Shown here piece after piece: positions 15,169 to 22,859 of a DNA stretch of 27,766 nucleotides; within the stretch, counting starts at the first letter, position 1; the number at the start of each line of letters is the position of its first letter. The position numbers and the translations under genes were made by a program. Origin of the DNA: Nitrososphaerota archaeon. GTDB taxonomy: Archaea > Thermoproteota > Nitrososphaeria > Nitrososphaerales > JACQRY01. The notes beneath the pieces were generated by a model. The model worked only from the letters and a program-made list of their open reading frames with translations, searched no databases and had not been told where the DNA came from. Location of the stretch: positions 1 to 27,766 of the forward strand of contig JACQRY010000255.1 of assembly GCA_016206275.1 (NCBI GenBank), read 5' to 3'.

Positions 15169-16299
15169 TCAACTTTTCTTGAAGAAGCTTTTCTTCAGCC
15201 CTTCTTCAGCCCCAAACTCCTTGGCGAGATCTCTAAGCAAGTCTCTCTGCTTCTGACTAAGCTTACTCGGAACATTTATGCGGACCACAACCAGTTCGTC
15301 TCCCCGACCGTATCCGTTGATCCGGGGAACGCCTTTGCCCTTCAACTTGAACACTGAGCCACTCTTGGTTCCCGGAGGAATATTCAACTCAACTTCTCCG
15401 TTAATCGTGAGAACTCTGAGCTGGCAGCCTAATGCAGCATCGGGGAAACTGATAGTCTTTTCGACGACCAAGTCATCGCCTTCCCGTCTGAAGACAGGGT
15501 GAGACTTAACATGGGTCACAACATATAGATCTCCTTGTGCACCACCTTCAAGGCTAACATCTCCCTGACCTCGAATCCTCAGACTGGAACCCTCATCCAC
15601 ACCGGGAGGAACATTCACGCTGATGGTGCGAGTCCTCTTCTCCACTCCCATTCCTCTACAAGTCTGACATGGGCGATCGATGAGAGATCCTCTGCCTCTA
15701 CAGGCGCCGCAGGTTTGAACTGTAACGAACCTTGCGAAGCCAGCTGATCTCAGGTTCTGAACTTGACCCTCTCCTCCGCATTTGGGACAGGTTCTTGGAG
15801 AGGTGCCTGGCTGCGCGCCGCTGCCTCCGCATGTGTTGCACTTTTCTGTTCTGGGCACTTCAATGCTAGTGGTTACGCCTTTGACGACGTCTTCTAAGGT
15901 GAGATCCATGTCGTATCGGAGATCGGTGCCTCTAGCGGGTCCTCGTGACGTTCCTCCGAAGCCCCGGAAAAGGTTTTCAAAGAGATCGCTGAAGCCTCCG
16001 AAGCCGAATCCTAGATCTCTTAAGATCTCCTCGAAGTTTGCGCCTCTGAAGATGTCTTCCTGTGTGTATCTGCCCGCTATGCCCGCGTGTCCGAAACGGT
16101 CATACTGTGCTCTTTTAGCATCATCGGATAGGATTGCGTAAGCCTCTGAGATCTCCTTGAATTTTTCTTCGGCCTCAGGAGACTTGTTTCGATCCGGGTG
16201 ATATTTTAGAGCTAGCTTCCGATACGCTGATTTGATGCTGTCCTTATCTGCGTCTTTCGATACTCCTAGGATATCGTAGTAGTCCCGCTTGGTAGACAT
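15169..16299 (-). CDS. dnaJ: Chaperone DnaJ (Hsp40)
   Basis: This 376-residue type I DnaJ stimulates the DnaK ATPase and delivers unfolded substrates. It has the J domain (6-70) with the HPD tripeptide at 34-36, a Gly/Phe-rich linker (about 72-125), the zinc-binding domain with all four CxxCxGxG repeats (first cysteines at 154, 171, 197 and 211), and the C-terminal substrate-binding domain. It is the last gene of the grpE-dnaK-dnaJ operon, 19 bases after dnaK. Length is normal. DnaJ is bacterial in origin and occurs mostly in archaea of moderate temperature. Confidence 0.97.
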   Translation of the reverse strand: MSTKRDYYDILGVSKDADKDSIKSAYRKLALKYHPDRNKSPEAEEKFKEISEAYAILSDDAKRAQYDRFGHAGIAGRYTQEDIFRGANFEEILRDLGFGFGGFSDLFENLFRGFGGTSRGPARGTDLRYDMDLTLEDVVKGVTTSIEVPRTEKCNTCGGSGAQPGTSPRTCPKCGGEGQVQNLRSAGFARFVTVQTCGACRGRGSLIDRPCQTCRGMGVEKRTRTISVNVPPGVDEGSSLRIRGQGDVSLEGGAQGDLYVVTHVKSHPVFRREGDDLVVEKTISFPDAALGCQLRVLTINGEVELNIPPGTKSGSVFKLKGKGVPRINGYGRGDELVVVRINVPSKLSQKQRDLLRDLAKEFGAEEGLKKSFFKKS

Positions 16300-16318
16300 G
16301 CCCGGTCAATTCGCCCTG

Positions 16319-18175
16319 CTACTTCTTCTCTTCGTCTACAACCTTGTAGTCGGCATCATAAACCTTGCCGCCTTGATCAGTAGGTCCACCTGAAGTCTGC
16401 GACGCCTGCTGCTGACCTGCCTGCTGAGAAGCCTGCTGGTAGGCGGCCGTGCCTATCTCTTGAAGAACTTTCGCTAAGGCTTCCTGTTTCTCCTTGGTCT
16501 TTGCTGAGTCCTGACCTGACAGTGCCTCCTTCAGCTCTGACATAGCTTTGTCTAACCGCTCCATCTGATCCTTGGTGATCTTATCCTTCAGGTCAGCCTT
16601 CGTCTTCTCCGCGGTGTAGATCATGGAGTCAGCAGTATTCCTGAGCTCAGCTTCTTCTTTGCGCTTGCGATCCTGTTCGGCGTACTGCTCGGCATTCTTG
16701 ACCATCCGCTGCTTCTGTTCATCATTCAGCTTGGTGGATGCAGTAATCGTGATCTTCTGCTCCTTTCCTGTGGCAGTATCCTTAGCAGACACATTGAGTA
16801 TACCGTTTGCATCTATGTCGAAGGTCACTTCTATTTGCGGTACACCTCGGGGGGCTGGCGGAATTCCTTCAAGATTGAACATGCCGAGGCTAATGTTATC
16901 AGTAGCCATTGATCTTTCACCCTGAAGAACATGTATGGTTACAGCGGTCTGGAAGTCTGCCGCAGTAGTGAAGATCTGACTTCTTTTAGTCGGGATGGTG
17001 GTGTTGCGCTCGATGACTTTCGTGAAGATGCCTCCCAGAGTCTCCACGCCCAGAGACAGCGGCGTAACGTCCAGTAAGAGAATGTCCTTCACTTCACCAG
17101 CCAAGACTGCGCCTTGAATGGCCGCGCCCATGGCTACGCAGTCCATTGGATCTATTCCTCTCTCAGGCTGCTTTCCAGTGATCTGCTCCACAAACTGTCT
17201 CACAACAGGCATTCTTGTCGGACCGCCTACCAGTATGATTCGGTCAAGGTCCCGAGGCCCGATCTTAGCATCAGACAAAGCCTGCATCATAGGGCTTTTG
17301 CATCTCTCCACAATGGGCCTCACAAGATCTTCAAGCTTGGCCCTAGTCAAATTGAGGGTAAAGTGTTTGGGTCCACTCGCATCCGCCGCTAAGAAAGGCA
17401 GATTGATCTCAGATGAAACTACGGTGGAGAGCTCGATCTTCGCCTTCTCTCCTGCCTCCCTAATGCGTTGAATCGCGGTCCTGTCATCTCTAACATCTAT
17501 GCCTGTCTGAGACCTGAATTCTGATGCAAGATAGTCTACAAGGGCGTTGTCCATGTCTGTGCCTCCCAGCTGGGTGTCTCCGCTGGTCGACTTGACTTCG
17601 AAGACTCCCCCACCGAACTCCATTATGGTTACATCCAGTGTTCCTCCTCCTAAGTCGAAGACCATGATCTTCTGATCCTTGCCAGCTTTGTCCAAACCGT
17701 AGGCTAGTGAAGCTGCTGTAGGCTCGTTGATGATCCTGACGACCTCTAGACCGGCTATTGTGCCCGCATCCTTAGTAGCTTGCCTCTGGTTATCGTTGAA
17801 GTAGGCGGGCACAGTGATAACGGCTTTCTCCACTTTTTCGCCGAGGAAAGCTTCAGAATCCCTCTTGATCTTCTGCAGTATGAAGGCGGAGATCTGTTGG
17901 GGGGTAAACTCTTTGTCGAATGTCTTGACTTTGTAGTCGGTGCCCATCTTTCTCTTGATGGCCATGACTGTTCCTTCGGGGTTGGTGACTGCTTGTCTAC
18001 GTGCTGGTTCCCCGACTAGTAGCTGTCCGTCTTTGGTGAAGGCTACATATGAGGGGAATGCTTTGCCTGCTACGGTAGTGCCTTCTGCACTAGGTATGAT
18101 GGTTGGCCGACCACCCATCATTACTGCGGCAGCTGAATTGCTTGTGCCTAGATCTATGCCTATTATTTTAGCCAA
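16319..18175 (-). CDS. dnaK: Chaperone DnaK (Hsp70)
   Basis: This 618-residue Hsp70 has the nucleotide-binding signatures IGIDLGTSNSAAAV (5-18), DLGGGTLDVTI and ILVGGPTRMP, the linker DILLLDVTPLSLGVE, the beta-sandwich peptide-binding domain and a helical lid rich in Gln at its end (AYQQASQQAGQQQASQ), finishing YKVVDEEKK like the usual EEVD-type tail. The nucleotide domain goes from RRQAVTNPEG straight to TVMAIKRKMG, lacking the roughly 25-residue insertion of proteobacterial DnaK, as in Gram-positive and archaeal copies. The start is TTG (18173-18175), preceded by a Shine-Dalgarno-like AAGGTGA that overlaps the grpE stop region; grpE ends 7 bases upstream. It acts with GrpE and DnaJ in folding and stress protection. 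Confidence 0.97.
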   Translation of the reverse strand: MAKIIGIDLGTSNSAAAVMMGGRPTIIPSAEGTTVAGKAFPSYVAFTKDGQLLVGEPARRQAVTNPEGTVMAIKRKMGTDYKVKTFDKEFTPQQISAFILQKIKRDSEAFLGEKVEKAVITVPAYFNDNQRQATKDAGTIAGLEVVRIINEPTAASLAYGLDKAGKDQKIMVFDLGGGTLDVTIMEFGGGVFEVKSTSGDTQLGGTDMDNALVDYLASEFRSQTGIDVRDDRTAIQRIREAGEKAKIELSTVVSSEINLPFLAADASGPKHFTLNLTRAKLEDLVRPIVERCKSPMMQALSDAKIGPRDLDRIILVGGPTRMPVVRQFVEQITGKQPERGIDPMDCVAMGAAIQGAVLAGEVKDILLLDVTPLSLGVETLGGIFTKVIERNTTIPTKRSQIFTTAADFQTAVTIHVLQGERSMATDNISLGMFNLEGIPPAPRGVPQIEVTFDIDANGILNVSAKDTATGKEQKITITASTKLNDEQKQRMVKNAEQYAEQDRKRKEEAELRNTADSMIYTAEKTKADLKDKITKDQMERLDKAMSELKEALSGQDSAKTKEKQEALAKVLQEIGTAAYQQASQQAGQQQASQTSGGPTDQGGKVYDADYKVVDEEKK

Positions 18176-18182
18176 TCTTGTT

Positions 18183-18737
18183 TCACCTTGCTTGTGGTCT
18201 TGACACTTCCACCATGCTGGTCCTTATCACCTTGCCGTGCATCGTATAGCCTTTTCGAAGCTCTTTGGTAACCGTGTTATCATCTGAATCTTCTCCGTTG
18301 ATGAAGGATACTGCCTCATGCATGTCGGGACTGAACTTTTTTCCAACGGCTTCAATAGGTTCGACGCCTTCGGCCCTGATGGTGTCATCCAAGTTTTTCA
18401 GAATCATCTTAACACCTCCTATCACGTTTGCGTTTTCAGGATGCTTCTCTGATGCTTCTAATGTTCTTTCCAAGTCGTCTCCAAGATCCAGAATCTTCAA
18501 TATGATGCGCTCGTTGGCTAGCTTGACGATCTGATCCATGTCTCTTTTCATCTTTTTGTGAAGGTTCTCGAGATCGGCTTGGAGGTATAGTAGTTGGCTG
18601 CGATACGAATCAGCTTTCTGCAAAGCTTCAGCCAACAGTTTCTCCAGTTCCTCTGCTAGGGGCGGTATGCTTGGCCCCGTAGTTTTTTCTTCTCGTGGCT
18701 TTGTTACTCCAACGTTGTTTGGGGAGCCTGAGCTCAT
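18183..18737 (-). CDS. grpE: Nucleotide exchange factor GrpE
   Basis: GrpE releases ADP from DnaK. The 184-residue protein has a disordered Pro/Lys-rich N-terminus, a long coiled-coil helix (about 27-90, including LLYLQADLENLHKKMKRDMD) and a C-terminal beta domain with AVSFINGEDSD and the signature GYTMHGKVIRTSMVEVS. I chose ATG at 18735-18737 because AGGTGATC, a near-perfect archaeal Shine-Dalgarno, ends 3 bases before it. A GTG at 18744-18746 would add three residues but would lie inside that ribosome site. It is the first gene of the chaperone operon. Confidence 0.95.
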   Translation of the reverse strand: MSSGSPNNVGVTKPREEKTTGPSIPPLAEELEKLLAEALQKADSYRSQLLYLQADLENLHKKMKRDMDQIVKLANERIILKILDLGDDLERTLEASEKHPENANVIGGVKMILKNLDDTIRAEGVEPIEAVGKKFSPDMHEAVSFINGEDSDDNTVTKELRKGYTMHGKVIRTSMVEVSRPQAR

Positions 18738-18740
18738 CTT

Positions 18741-18748
18741 GATCACCT
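18741..18748 (-). promoter_or_regulatory. Shine-Dalgarno of grpE
   Basis: On the minus strand this reads AGGTGATC, complementary to the 3' end of archaeal 16S rRNA, with GGTGA five bases from the ATG. It fixes the grpE start at 18737. Confidence 0.65.
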
Positions 18749-18810
18749 GTTTGTAAATTACTCGGCCATACTGAAGCCTAGGCTTAAGTGTTTACAAGAT
18801 AATGGAGGCA

Positions 18811-18822
18811 CCTATAAATTTT
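18811..18822 (-). promoter_or_regulatory. Possible TATA box for the grpE operon
   Basis: The minus strand reads AAATTTATAGG around here, overlapping the end of the small membrane protein gene and about 75 bases before grpE. It is the best TATA match upstream of the chaperone operon, and would give a leader of some 50 bases. Confidence 0.35.
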
Positions 18823-19039
18823 TTCGCGTTTGGCTTAAGGCTAGTCTGACGCCACCGTAGAGAGCCAAGAGGGTACCAGCAATGAATAGGTGAACATCCA
18901 GCTGCTCGAAATCTTCTTGAACGTGAACCCATGCATGTATCAACGCATTCGCGAAGCCTCCTAGCATAATGCTGTAAATAATTATGAGAACGACGCCCAT
19001 GATGAAATAAATTACGTGGATTCTGGAGACTGTTTTCAC
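18812..19039 (-). CDS. Small two-helix membrane protein
   Basis: This 75-residue protein of unknown function has two hydrophobic helices, about 9-32 (VIYFIMGVVLIIIYSIMLGG) and about 48-66 (VHLFIAGTLLALYGGVRLAL), joined by an acidic loop with HVQEDFEQLD. The C-terminus QTRKNL is basic, which would favour a cytosolic tail. The codons read cleanly and the gene lies 66-75 bases upstream of grpE on the same strand, so it may share that transcript; an A/T-rich AAATTTATAG overlaps its 3' end and could be the grpE promoter. It starts 50 bases from the divergent GYD gene. No family recognised. Confidence 0.65.
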   Translation of the reverse strand: MKTVSRIHVIYFIMGVVLIIIYSIMLGGFANALIHAWVHVQEDFEQLDVHLFIAGTLLALYGGVRLALSQTRKNL

Positions 19040-19089
19040 GGTTAGACGACTTACCGCGAATTTTCCTTAAACCTTATAAGGATTCGAAC

Positions 19090-19413
19090 ATGATACTTCA
19101 AGTCATGCCCCTTTACGTCAGATTGATCAAATACACTGATCAGGGATTGAAGACACTCAAAGATCTGCCTTCAAGACTCTCCTCAGTCCGCAAGATAGTA
19201 GAAGCGAATGGCGGCAAACTAGTCAGCTCCTATGTGACTTTAGGTCCCTACGATGTAGTTTCCATACTTGAGGCGCCCAGCGATGAAGCAGCTTTCAAAA
19301 TAGGTGTGCAGATAGCTGCTCAGGGAAACCTTTCTTCCCAAACCATGAGAGCCATAACGATGTCGGAATTTGTGAAGCTGACCCGCGGACCCTCTAAAGC
19401 TAAGGGCAAGTAG
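19090..19413 (+). CDS. GYD-domain protein
   Basis: This 107-residue protein matches the GYD domain, a ferredoxin-like small fold of unknown biochemical role. Marks are YVRLIKYTDQGLKTLKDLP near the start, VRKIVEANGGKLVSSYVTLG and the family-defining LGPYDVVSILEAPSDEAAFK, then ITMSEFVKL. The usual length is about 95-105. ATG at 19105 (MPLYVRLIKYT) is an alternative start that matches the family N-terminus better and would remove five residues. It is divergent from the small membrane protein, with A/T-rich sequence TTATAA in between. Confidence 0.82.
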   Translation: MILQVMPLYVRLIKYTDQGLKTLKDLPSRLSSVRKIVEANGGKLVSSYVTLGPYDVVSILEAPSDEAAFKIGVQIAAQGNLSSQTMRAITMSEFVKLTRGPSKAKGK

Positions 19414-19453
19414 ATTCAAACATCCCCCTTTGGTGTACACGTATGCTGCTCCT

Positions 19454-19640
19454 ATGGTTAGAGTAATTCATCATCCTCTGAAAACCAGATCTGTATGATT
19501 CCAGCCGCACTCTGTTCTCAAAGGCCAAAGCTATCAAGTATGCTGCTGGTGTCGATGGAAACTGGTTTGGCTTCTTGCATTATCAATCTTCTACAATTGT
19601 CACATCTGGAGATATTATTCAATTTAGACTAACGCCCTAA
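19454..19640 (+). pseudogene. Possible frameshifted or decayed small gene
   Basis: An ATG at 19454 opens a short frame, MVRVIHHPLKTRSV, ending in TGA at 19496. From 19491 the next frame runs open for 49 codons to TAA at 19638-19640 with a protein-like composition (for example SKAKAIKYAAGVDGNWFGF), but has no start codon of its own. One frameshift near 19490 would join them into a protein of about 61 residues. I recognise no family. Alternatives are chance openness, or a sequencing error in a real gene. Confidence 0.25.
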
Positions 19641-19818
19641 AATCTGGTTTAGGAGGGGAAGGAAGCAGATTATCTGAGATATACTTGGAGAGAATTTCGT
19701 TGTGAGTAGTGAGTTGATGATTAGGTAGAACCTAGAATACGCATCTAACAACGGGCCTATCCGCCTGTTTTGGAGCTGGACGCCTTCTGGCTTCCGTCTG
19801 ACGTGTCTGGGTATTTCT

Positions 19819-19941
19819 CTACACTACTAATGCTATCACCATCGCTGCCTGTCTTAGACGCTCCTCTTCGACAGTATCGTCAGCGTAGGCGAATGTCCCA
19901 GTAGGGACGGTTTCAACCTGAGACACAGTTTTGACCCTCAT
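19819..19941 (-). CDS. Possible 40-residue small protein
   Basis: An ATG at 19941 opens a 40-codon frame starting MRVKTVSQVETVPTGTFAYA, continuing with the acidic DDTVEEERLRQ and ending in the hydrophobic AAMVIALVV. GGTGTGA lies 5 bases before the ATG as a possible ribosome site, and a TATA-like TTATAATTG lies about 38 bases upstream, so the expression signals are in place. A second frame over the 3' part gives a Ser-rich tail ending SSSKTGG, which could mean a frameshift joins the two. No family recognised, and the length is too short to judge by coding statistics. Confidence 0.33.
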   Translation of the reverse strand: MRVKTVSQVETVPTGTFAYADDTVEEERLRQAAMVIALVV

Positions 19942-19974
19942 TCTTTCACACCCTGTTTACTTATTCAGCAGATC

Positions 19975-19984
19975 AATTATAAGG
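19975..19984 (-). promoter_or_regulatory. TATA-like box for the possible 40-residue gene
   Basis: The minus strand reads CTTATAATTG here, about 38 bases before the ATG at 19941, allowing a leader of roughly a dozen bases that contains the ribosome site. Confidence 0.35.
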
Positions 19985-20199
19985 CTCTATGATACAGTCT
20001 TACTGCAAAAGCGTTCAGATTTTCATTATGAATTGGTTACGCGATCTAATTCTTATGAGGCCGCGTATCCCTCGTAATCTAGCTGACCATTTTATTCGCT
20101 GATCTTCTTGGCGCAGCTGGGGGTTTCTGATAGTACATTTTCTCTCTGATACCTGCTATGTATTAGGCATCTTTCGGGTTCCGATACTTCTCGTCCGCA

Positions 20200-20207
20200 T
20201 TTATATA
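20200..20207 (+). promoter_or_regulatory. Consensus TATA box upstream of the Mo hydroxylase
   Basis: TTTATATA is an exact match to the archaeal box A consensus. The expected transcript start, 25-27 bases from its centre, falls at about 20230, exactly where a hairpin leader begins. Confidence 0.6.
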
Positions 20208-20230
20208 CCCCCTGAACCCTTTTCACACCG

Positions 20231-20294
20231 GCGCCAGCACCAACTCCTTAATAGTTATCCGAACACCCTACAGTATTCCTTAGGAATCTGGCGC
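20231..20294 (+). ncRNA. Candidate folded 5' leader before the Mo hydroxylase gene
   Basis: GCGCCAG (20231-20237) and CTGGCGC (20288-20294) are perfect complementary arms. Directly inside the 3' arm sits a second hairpin, ATTCC-TTA-GGAAT (20275-20287), so the two helices would stack. The outer stem begins at the predicted transcript start. The 64-base element ends 66 bases before the chosen ATG (20361). It may be a cis-acting leader that controls the molybdenum enzyme. It does not look like the bacterial Moco riboswitch in any way I can verify. Confidence 0.35.
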
Positions 20295-20360
20295 TGACTA
20301 CTCTTCAACGTGCATCAGACTTATATCAACCACGGTCAGCATTCGTACAGATTTCTGGAA

Positions 20361-22757
20361 ATGGTCGTCCGGAAATGGGTAGGGAAGTCGATTAAGCGCA
20401 GGGAAGATCCTAGGTTTCTGACTGGCAAAGGGACCTTTGTAGACGATTTTAGGTTACAAGACATGTGCTACGCAGCTTTTCTGCGGAGCCCCTATGCCCA
20501 TGCCAAGATAAGGCGGCTAGATGTGAGCAGAGTTCTTGAGAGACCAGGGGTCCTCACGGTGATCTCAGGCGAAGAGCTGGTCCATATCTCTGAGCCTCAG
20601 CCCGGAAGAGCTGTCATGGAGAAGGTTAAGGAGTATCCTTTAGCTGTTGAGAAAGTAGGTTATCAGGGACAGCCGTTAGCTGCCGTGGTGGCTACCACTA
20701 GGGGTCTTGCCGAAGACGCTCTTGACGATTTTGACGTTGAATATGAGCCTCTAGAGGTCATTGTTGACCCTGAGGAAGCAGCCTCAGGAAACGGTCCGCT
20801 GATAATGGAGGAGTTGGGCAGCAATGTGGCTTGGCATGGCGTGCTTCAGTACGGGGAACCAGATGAAGATTTTGCCGAGGCAGACTTGGTGGTAGAAGAG
20901 AAGTTCAAGATTCCCCGCTACAGTTCGACAGCCCTCGAGCCTAATGGATGCGTAGCTAGCTACGACCATGTTAGCGACATGCTAACAGTCTGGTCCAATG
21001 CTCAGACGATTCAAGGCATACCTTGGCTTTCAAGAGCCACCAAGATACCTCCGTCGAGAATCAGGATCATTATAGGGGATCTTGGAGGAGGTTTCGGCAC
21101 TCGCCATGTCTCCCGTGAACTCATGGTCTTGACTGCTCTTCTATCCATCAAGACTGGTAGACCAGTCAAATACGTTGAGGACAGGAAGGAGATGATGATA
21201 TCCACGGGCAATCAGAGTCATGGGGGCATCTACGAGCTAAAGTTGGCTTTGAGGAAGGATGGGACCTTTCTAGCTCTCAGGCTCAAAGACATTACAGACG
21301 AGGGTGCGAGCCCCTCTGGAGCAGGTCAATGGTTTGCCATCAAGCTGACTAATATCACGGGGCTCTACAAGATCAAGAGTGTGTATTATGAGGGTTACTC
21401 GGTGCTCACCAATCTTTCTGTGGCGGGCTCAGATAGAGGCTTGGGCAAACCCCACATGGCTTTCATGTTGGAGCGACTCGTCGACTTGGCGGCTAAGAAA
21501 CTGAATATGGATCCTGTAGAGATAAGGCTCAAGAACTTTGTTCAGCCCGATCAAATGCCCTACACCACACCCAGCGGAAACATAATCGACGGCGGAGACT
21601 TCACAGCAACCTTCAGAAAGGCCTTGGAGATGGTAAACTACAAGCATTGGATGAGAGAGCGTGAAAAAGCTAGGCATGAAGGCAGGCTACTAGGCATAGG
21701 CATAGCCTGCAATGTGGATCCTGGAGGCCACAACCCTGGTCGGGAAGTCCTGTTAGGCGGAGACCCGAAGGCTATCACTCACAGAGTTGCTGGCGCAGTG
21801 GTCAGAGTTGATCCATTGGGTAAGGTAGCTGTGCTTAGATCGGCTGTCAACATGGGTACTGCTCATGAAACTAGTCTCGCTCAGGTCATGGCTGATGAGT
21901 TGGGCGTCAACTATGATGATGTATATGTGGTACCATTATTGGATACCTATTCTTCTCCATGGACCACGTCTTCAGGCACGGCTGGTGATCTTTACTCGTC
22001 TATCTATCTTGGTGCTGCAGTGACTGCCGCGAGGAAAGTAAGGGAGAAGATGGCGAGGATCGCTGCCAGTATGCTGGACACTAGTCTTGAAGAAATAGAG
22101 TTTGTCGATGGAAAGGCCTTCGTGAAGGATTCGCCTCAAAGATCTGTGGCTGTCAAGGACATTGCTTCAGCGGCTTACCATAATGTGGTTGGCTCTCCTC
22201 TTCTACCTGAAGGAGTTGATCTGGGCTTGCACGAGGCTGCGTATTTCTATGCTCCTCAAGCTCATCCACCTGACGAGAAGAATAGGATCAGTTGTCACTA
22301 CACGTATGGCAATCAGACTCACGTAGCGGTAGTTGAGGTTGATCGTGACACTGGTAGGATTAACATCTTGAAATATCTGGTTGCCCACGACTCTGGGACG
22401 ATAATCAATCCTATGACTATTGATGGACAAGTTCATGGACATGTATCCCACTTTATTTCAGTAGCCTTGGGCGAGCAATACGTGTATGATGAAGAAGGGC
22501 AGCTGCTCACTTCAACCTTCGCAGACTACTTCAAGCCCACGGCTGTGGATAGCATTGATGTCGATGTTGTCCACTTGGAGACTCCTTCCACATGGGCACC
22601 CATAGGAGCGAAGGCAGTTGGGGAGGGACCTACAATCCCTGTGATGCCTGCTATCGCCAGCGCTGTGGAAGATGCGTTAGCCGCGTACAATGTCATGGTC
22701 ACCGAGATACCGATAACCTCAGAAAAAGTATGGAGCTGGATTCATCGCGGAGAATAG
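20361..22757 (+). CDS. Molybdenum hydroxylase large (Moco-binding) subunit, xanthine dehydrogenase/CoxL family
   Basis: This 798-residue protein is the molybdopterin-cytosine-dinucleotide-binding subunit of the xanthine dehydrogenase/aldehyde oxidase/CO dehydrogenase family. It opens with the family N-terminus VGKSIKRREDPRFLTGKGTFVDD, then YAAFLRSPYAHAKIR, GDLGGGFGTRHVSREL (Moco contact), the loop SDRGLGKPHMAFMLERLVD, and the C-terminal GAKAVGEGPTIPVMPAIASAV whose Glu is the catalytic base position. The CO dehydrogenase signature (AYRCSFR or AYRGAGR) is absent, so CO oxidation is unlikely; an aldehyde, purine or other aromatic or heterocyclic substrate is more probable. The FeS (small) and FAD (medium) subunit genes are not adjacent. 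ATG 20361 is preferred; an in-frame GTG at 20310 would add 17 residues without family similarity. Confidence 0.9.
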   Translation: MVVRKWVGKSIKRREDPRFLTGKGTFVDDFRLQDMCYAAFLRSPYAHAKIRRLDVSRVLERPGVLTVISGEELVHISEPQPGRAVMEKVKEYPLAVEKVGYQGQPLAAVVATTRGLAEDALDDFDVEYEPLEVIVDPEEAASGNGPLIMEELGSNVAWHGVLQYGEPDEDFAEADLVVEEKFKIPRYSSTALEPNGCVASYDHVSDMLTVWSNAQTIQGIPWLSRATKIPPSRIRIIIGDLGGGFGTRHVSRELMVLTALLSIKTGRPVKYVEDRKEMMISTGNQSHGGIYELKLALRKDGTFLALRLKDITDEGASPSGAGQWFAIKLTNITGLYKIKSVYYEGYSVLTNLSVAGSDRGLGKPHMAFMLERLVDLAAKKLNMDPVEIRLKNFVQPDQMPYTTPSGNIIDGGDFTATFRKALEMVNYKHWMREREKARHEGRLLGIGIACNVDPGGHNPGREVLLGGDPKAITHRVAGAVVRVDPLGKVAVLRSAVNMGTAHETSLAQVMADELGVNYDDVYVVPLLDTYSSPWTTSSGTAGDLYSSIYLGAAVTAARKVREKMARIAASMLDTSLEEIEFVDGKAFVKDSPQRSVAVKDIASAAYHNVVGSPLLPEGVDLGLHEAAYFYAPQAHPPDEKNRISCHYTYGNQTHVAVVEVDRDTGRINILKYLVAHDSGTIINPMTIDGQVHGHVSHFISVALGEQYVYDEEGQLLTSTFADYFKPTAVDSIDVDVVHLETPSTWAPIGAKAVGEGPTIPVMPAIASAVEDALAAYNVMVTEIPITSEKVWSWIHRGE

Positions 22758-22818
22758 GACTCTTCTGAATTTGCTCTGTTCGTGGCGTGTCGAATAGTTA
22801 CGGGGCTGCAGCGATTCA

Positions 22819-22827
22819 GATAAATAA
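22819..22827 (+). promoter_or_regulatory. TATA box of HMG-CoA reductase gene
   Basis: GATAAATAA is centred about 37 bases before the ATG at 22860, implying a leader of about 10 bases or less. Confidence 0.5.
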
Positions 22828-22859
22828 CCAGTAGCATCGGCTTTCTCCGACGATTTCTT

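Larger units (their letters stand above)
19414..20360. other. Gene-poor stretch between the GYD and Mo-hydroxylase genes
   Basis: Nearly 950 bases hold no large gene. What I can see in it is listed separately: a possible decayed frame (19454-19640), a possible 40-residue gene on the minus strand (19819-19941) with TATA box, a small hairpin GTCCC/GGGAC (within that gene), a perfect TATA box (20200-20207) and a hairpin leader (20231-20294). The remaining sequence at about 19641-19818 and 19990-20195 has stops in all frames I read and no clear RNA. Confidence 0.6.

Noticed and set aside
19551..19575. Mini origin-recognition box suggested by TGGAAAC followed by TTTGG
   Set aside because: A single partial match without repeats or an adjacent orc1/cdc6 gene, and it falls in a possible decayed reading frame.
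19715..19720. C/D-box small RNA suggested by TGATGA
   Set aside because: No D or D' box (CTGA) at the proper distances and no terminal stem.
20361..22757. CO dehydrogenase (CoxL)
   Set aside because: The defining active-site loop AYRCSFR (or AYRGAGR of form II) is replaced by a loop containing SDRGLGKP.
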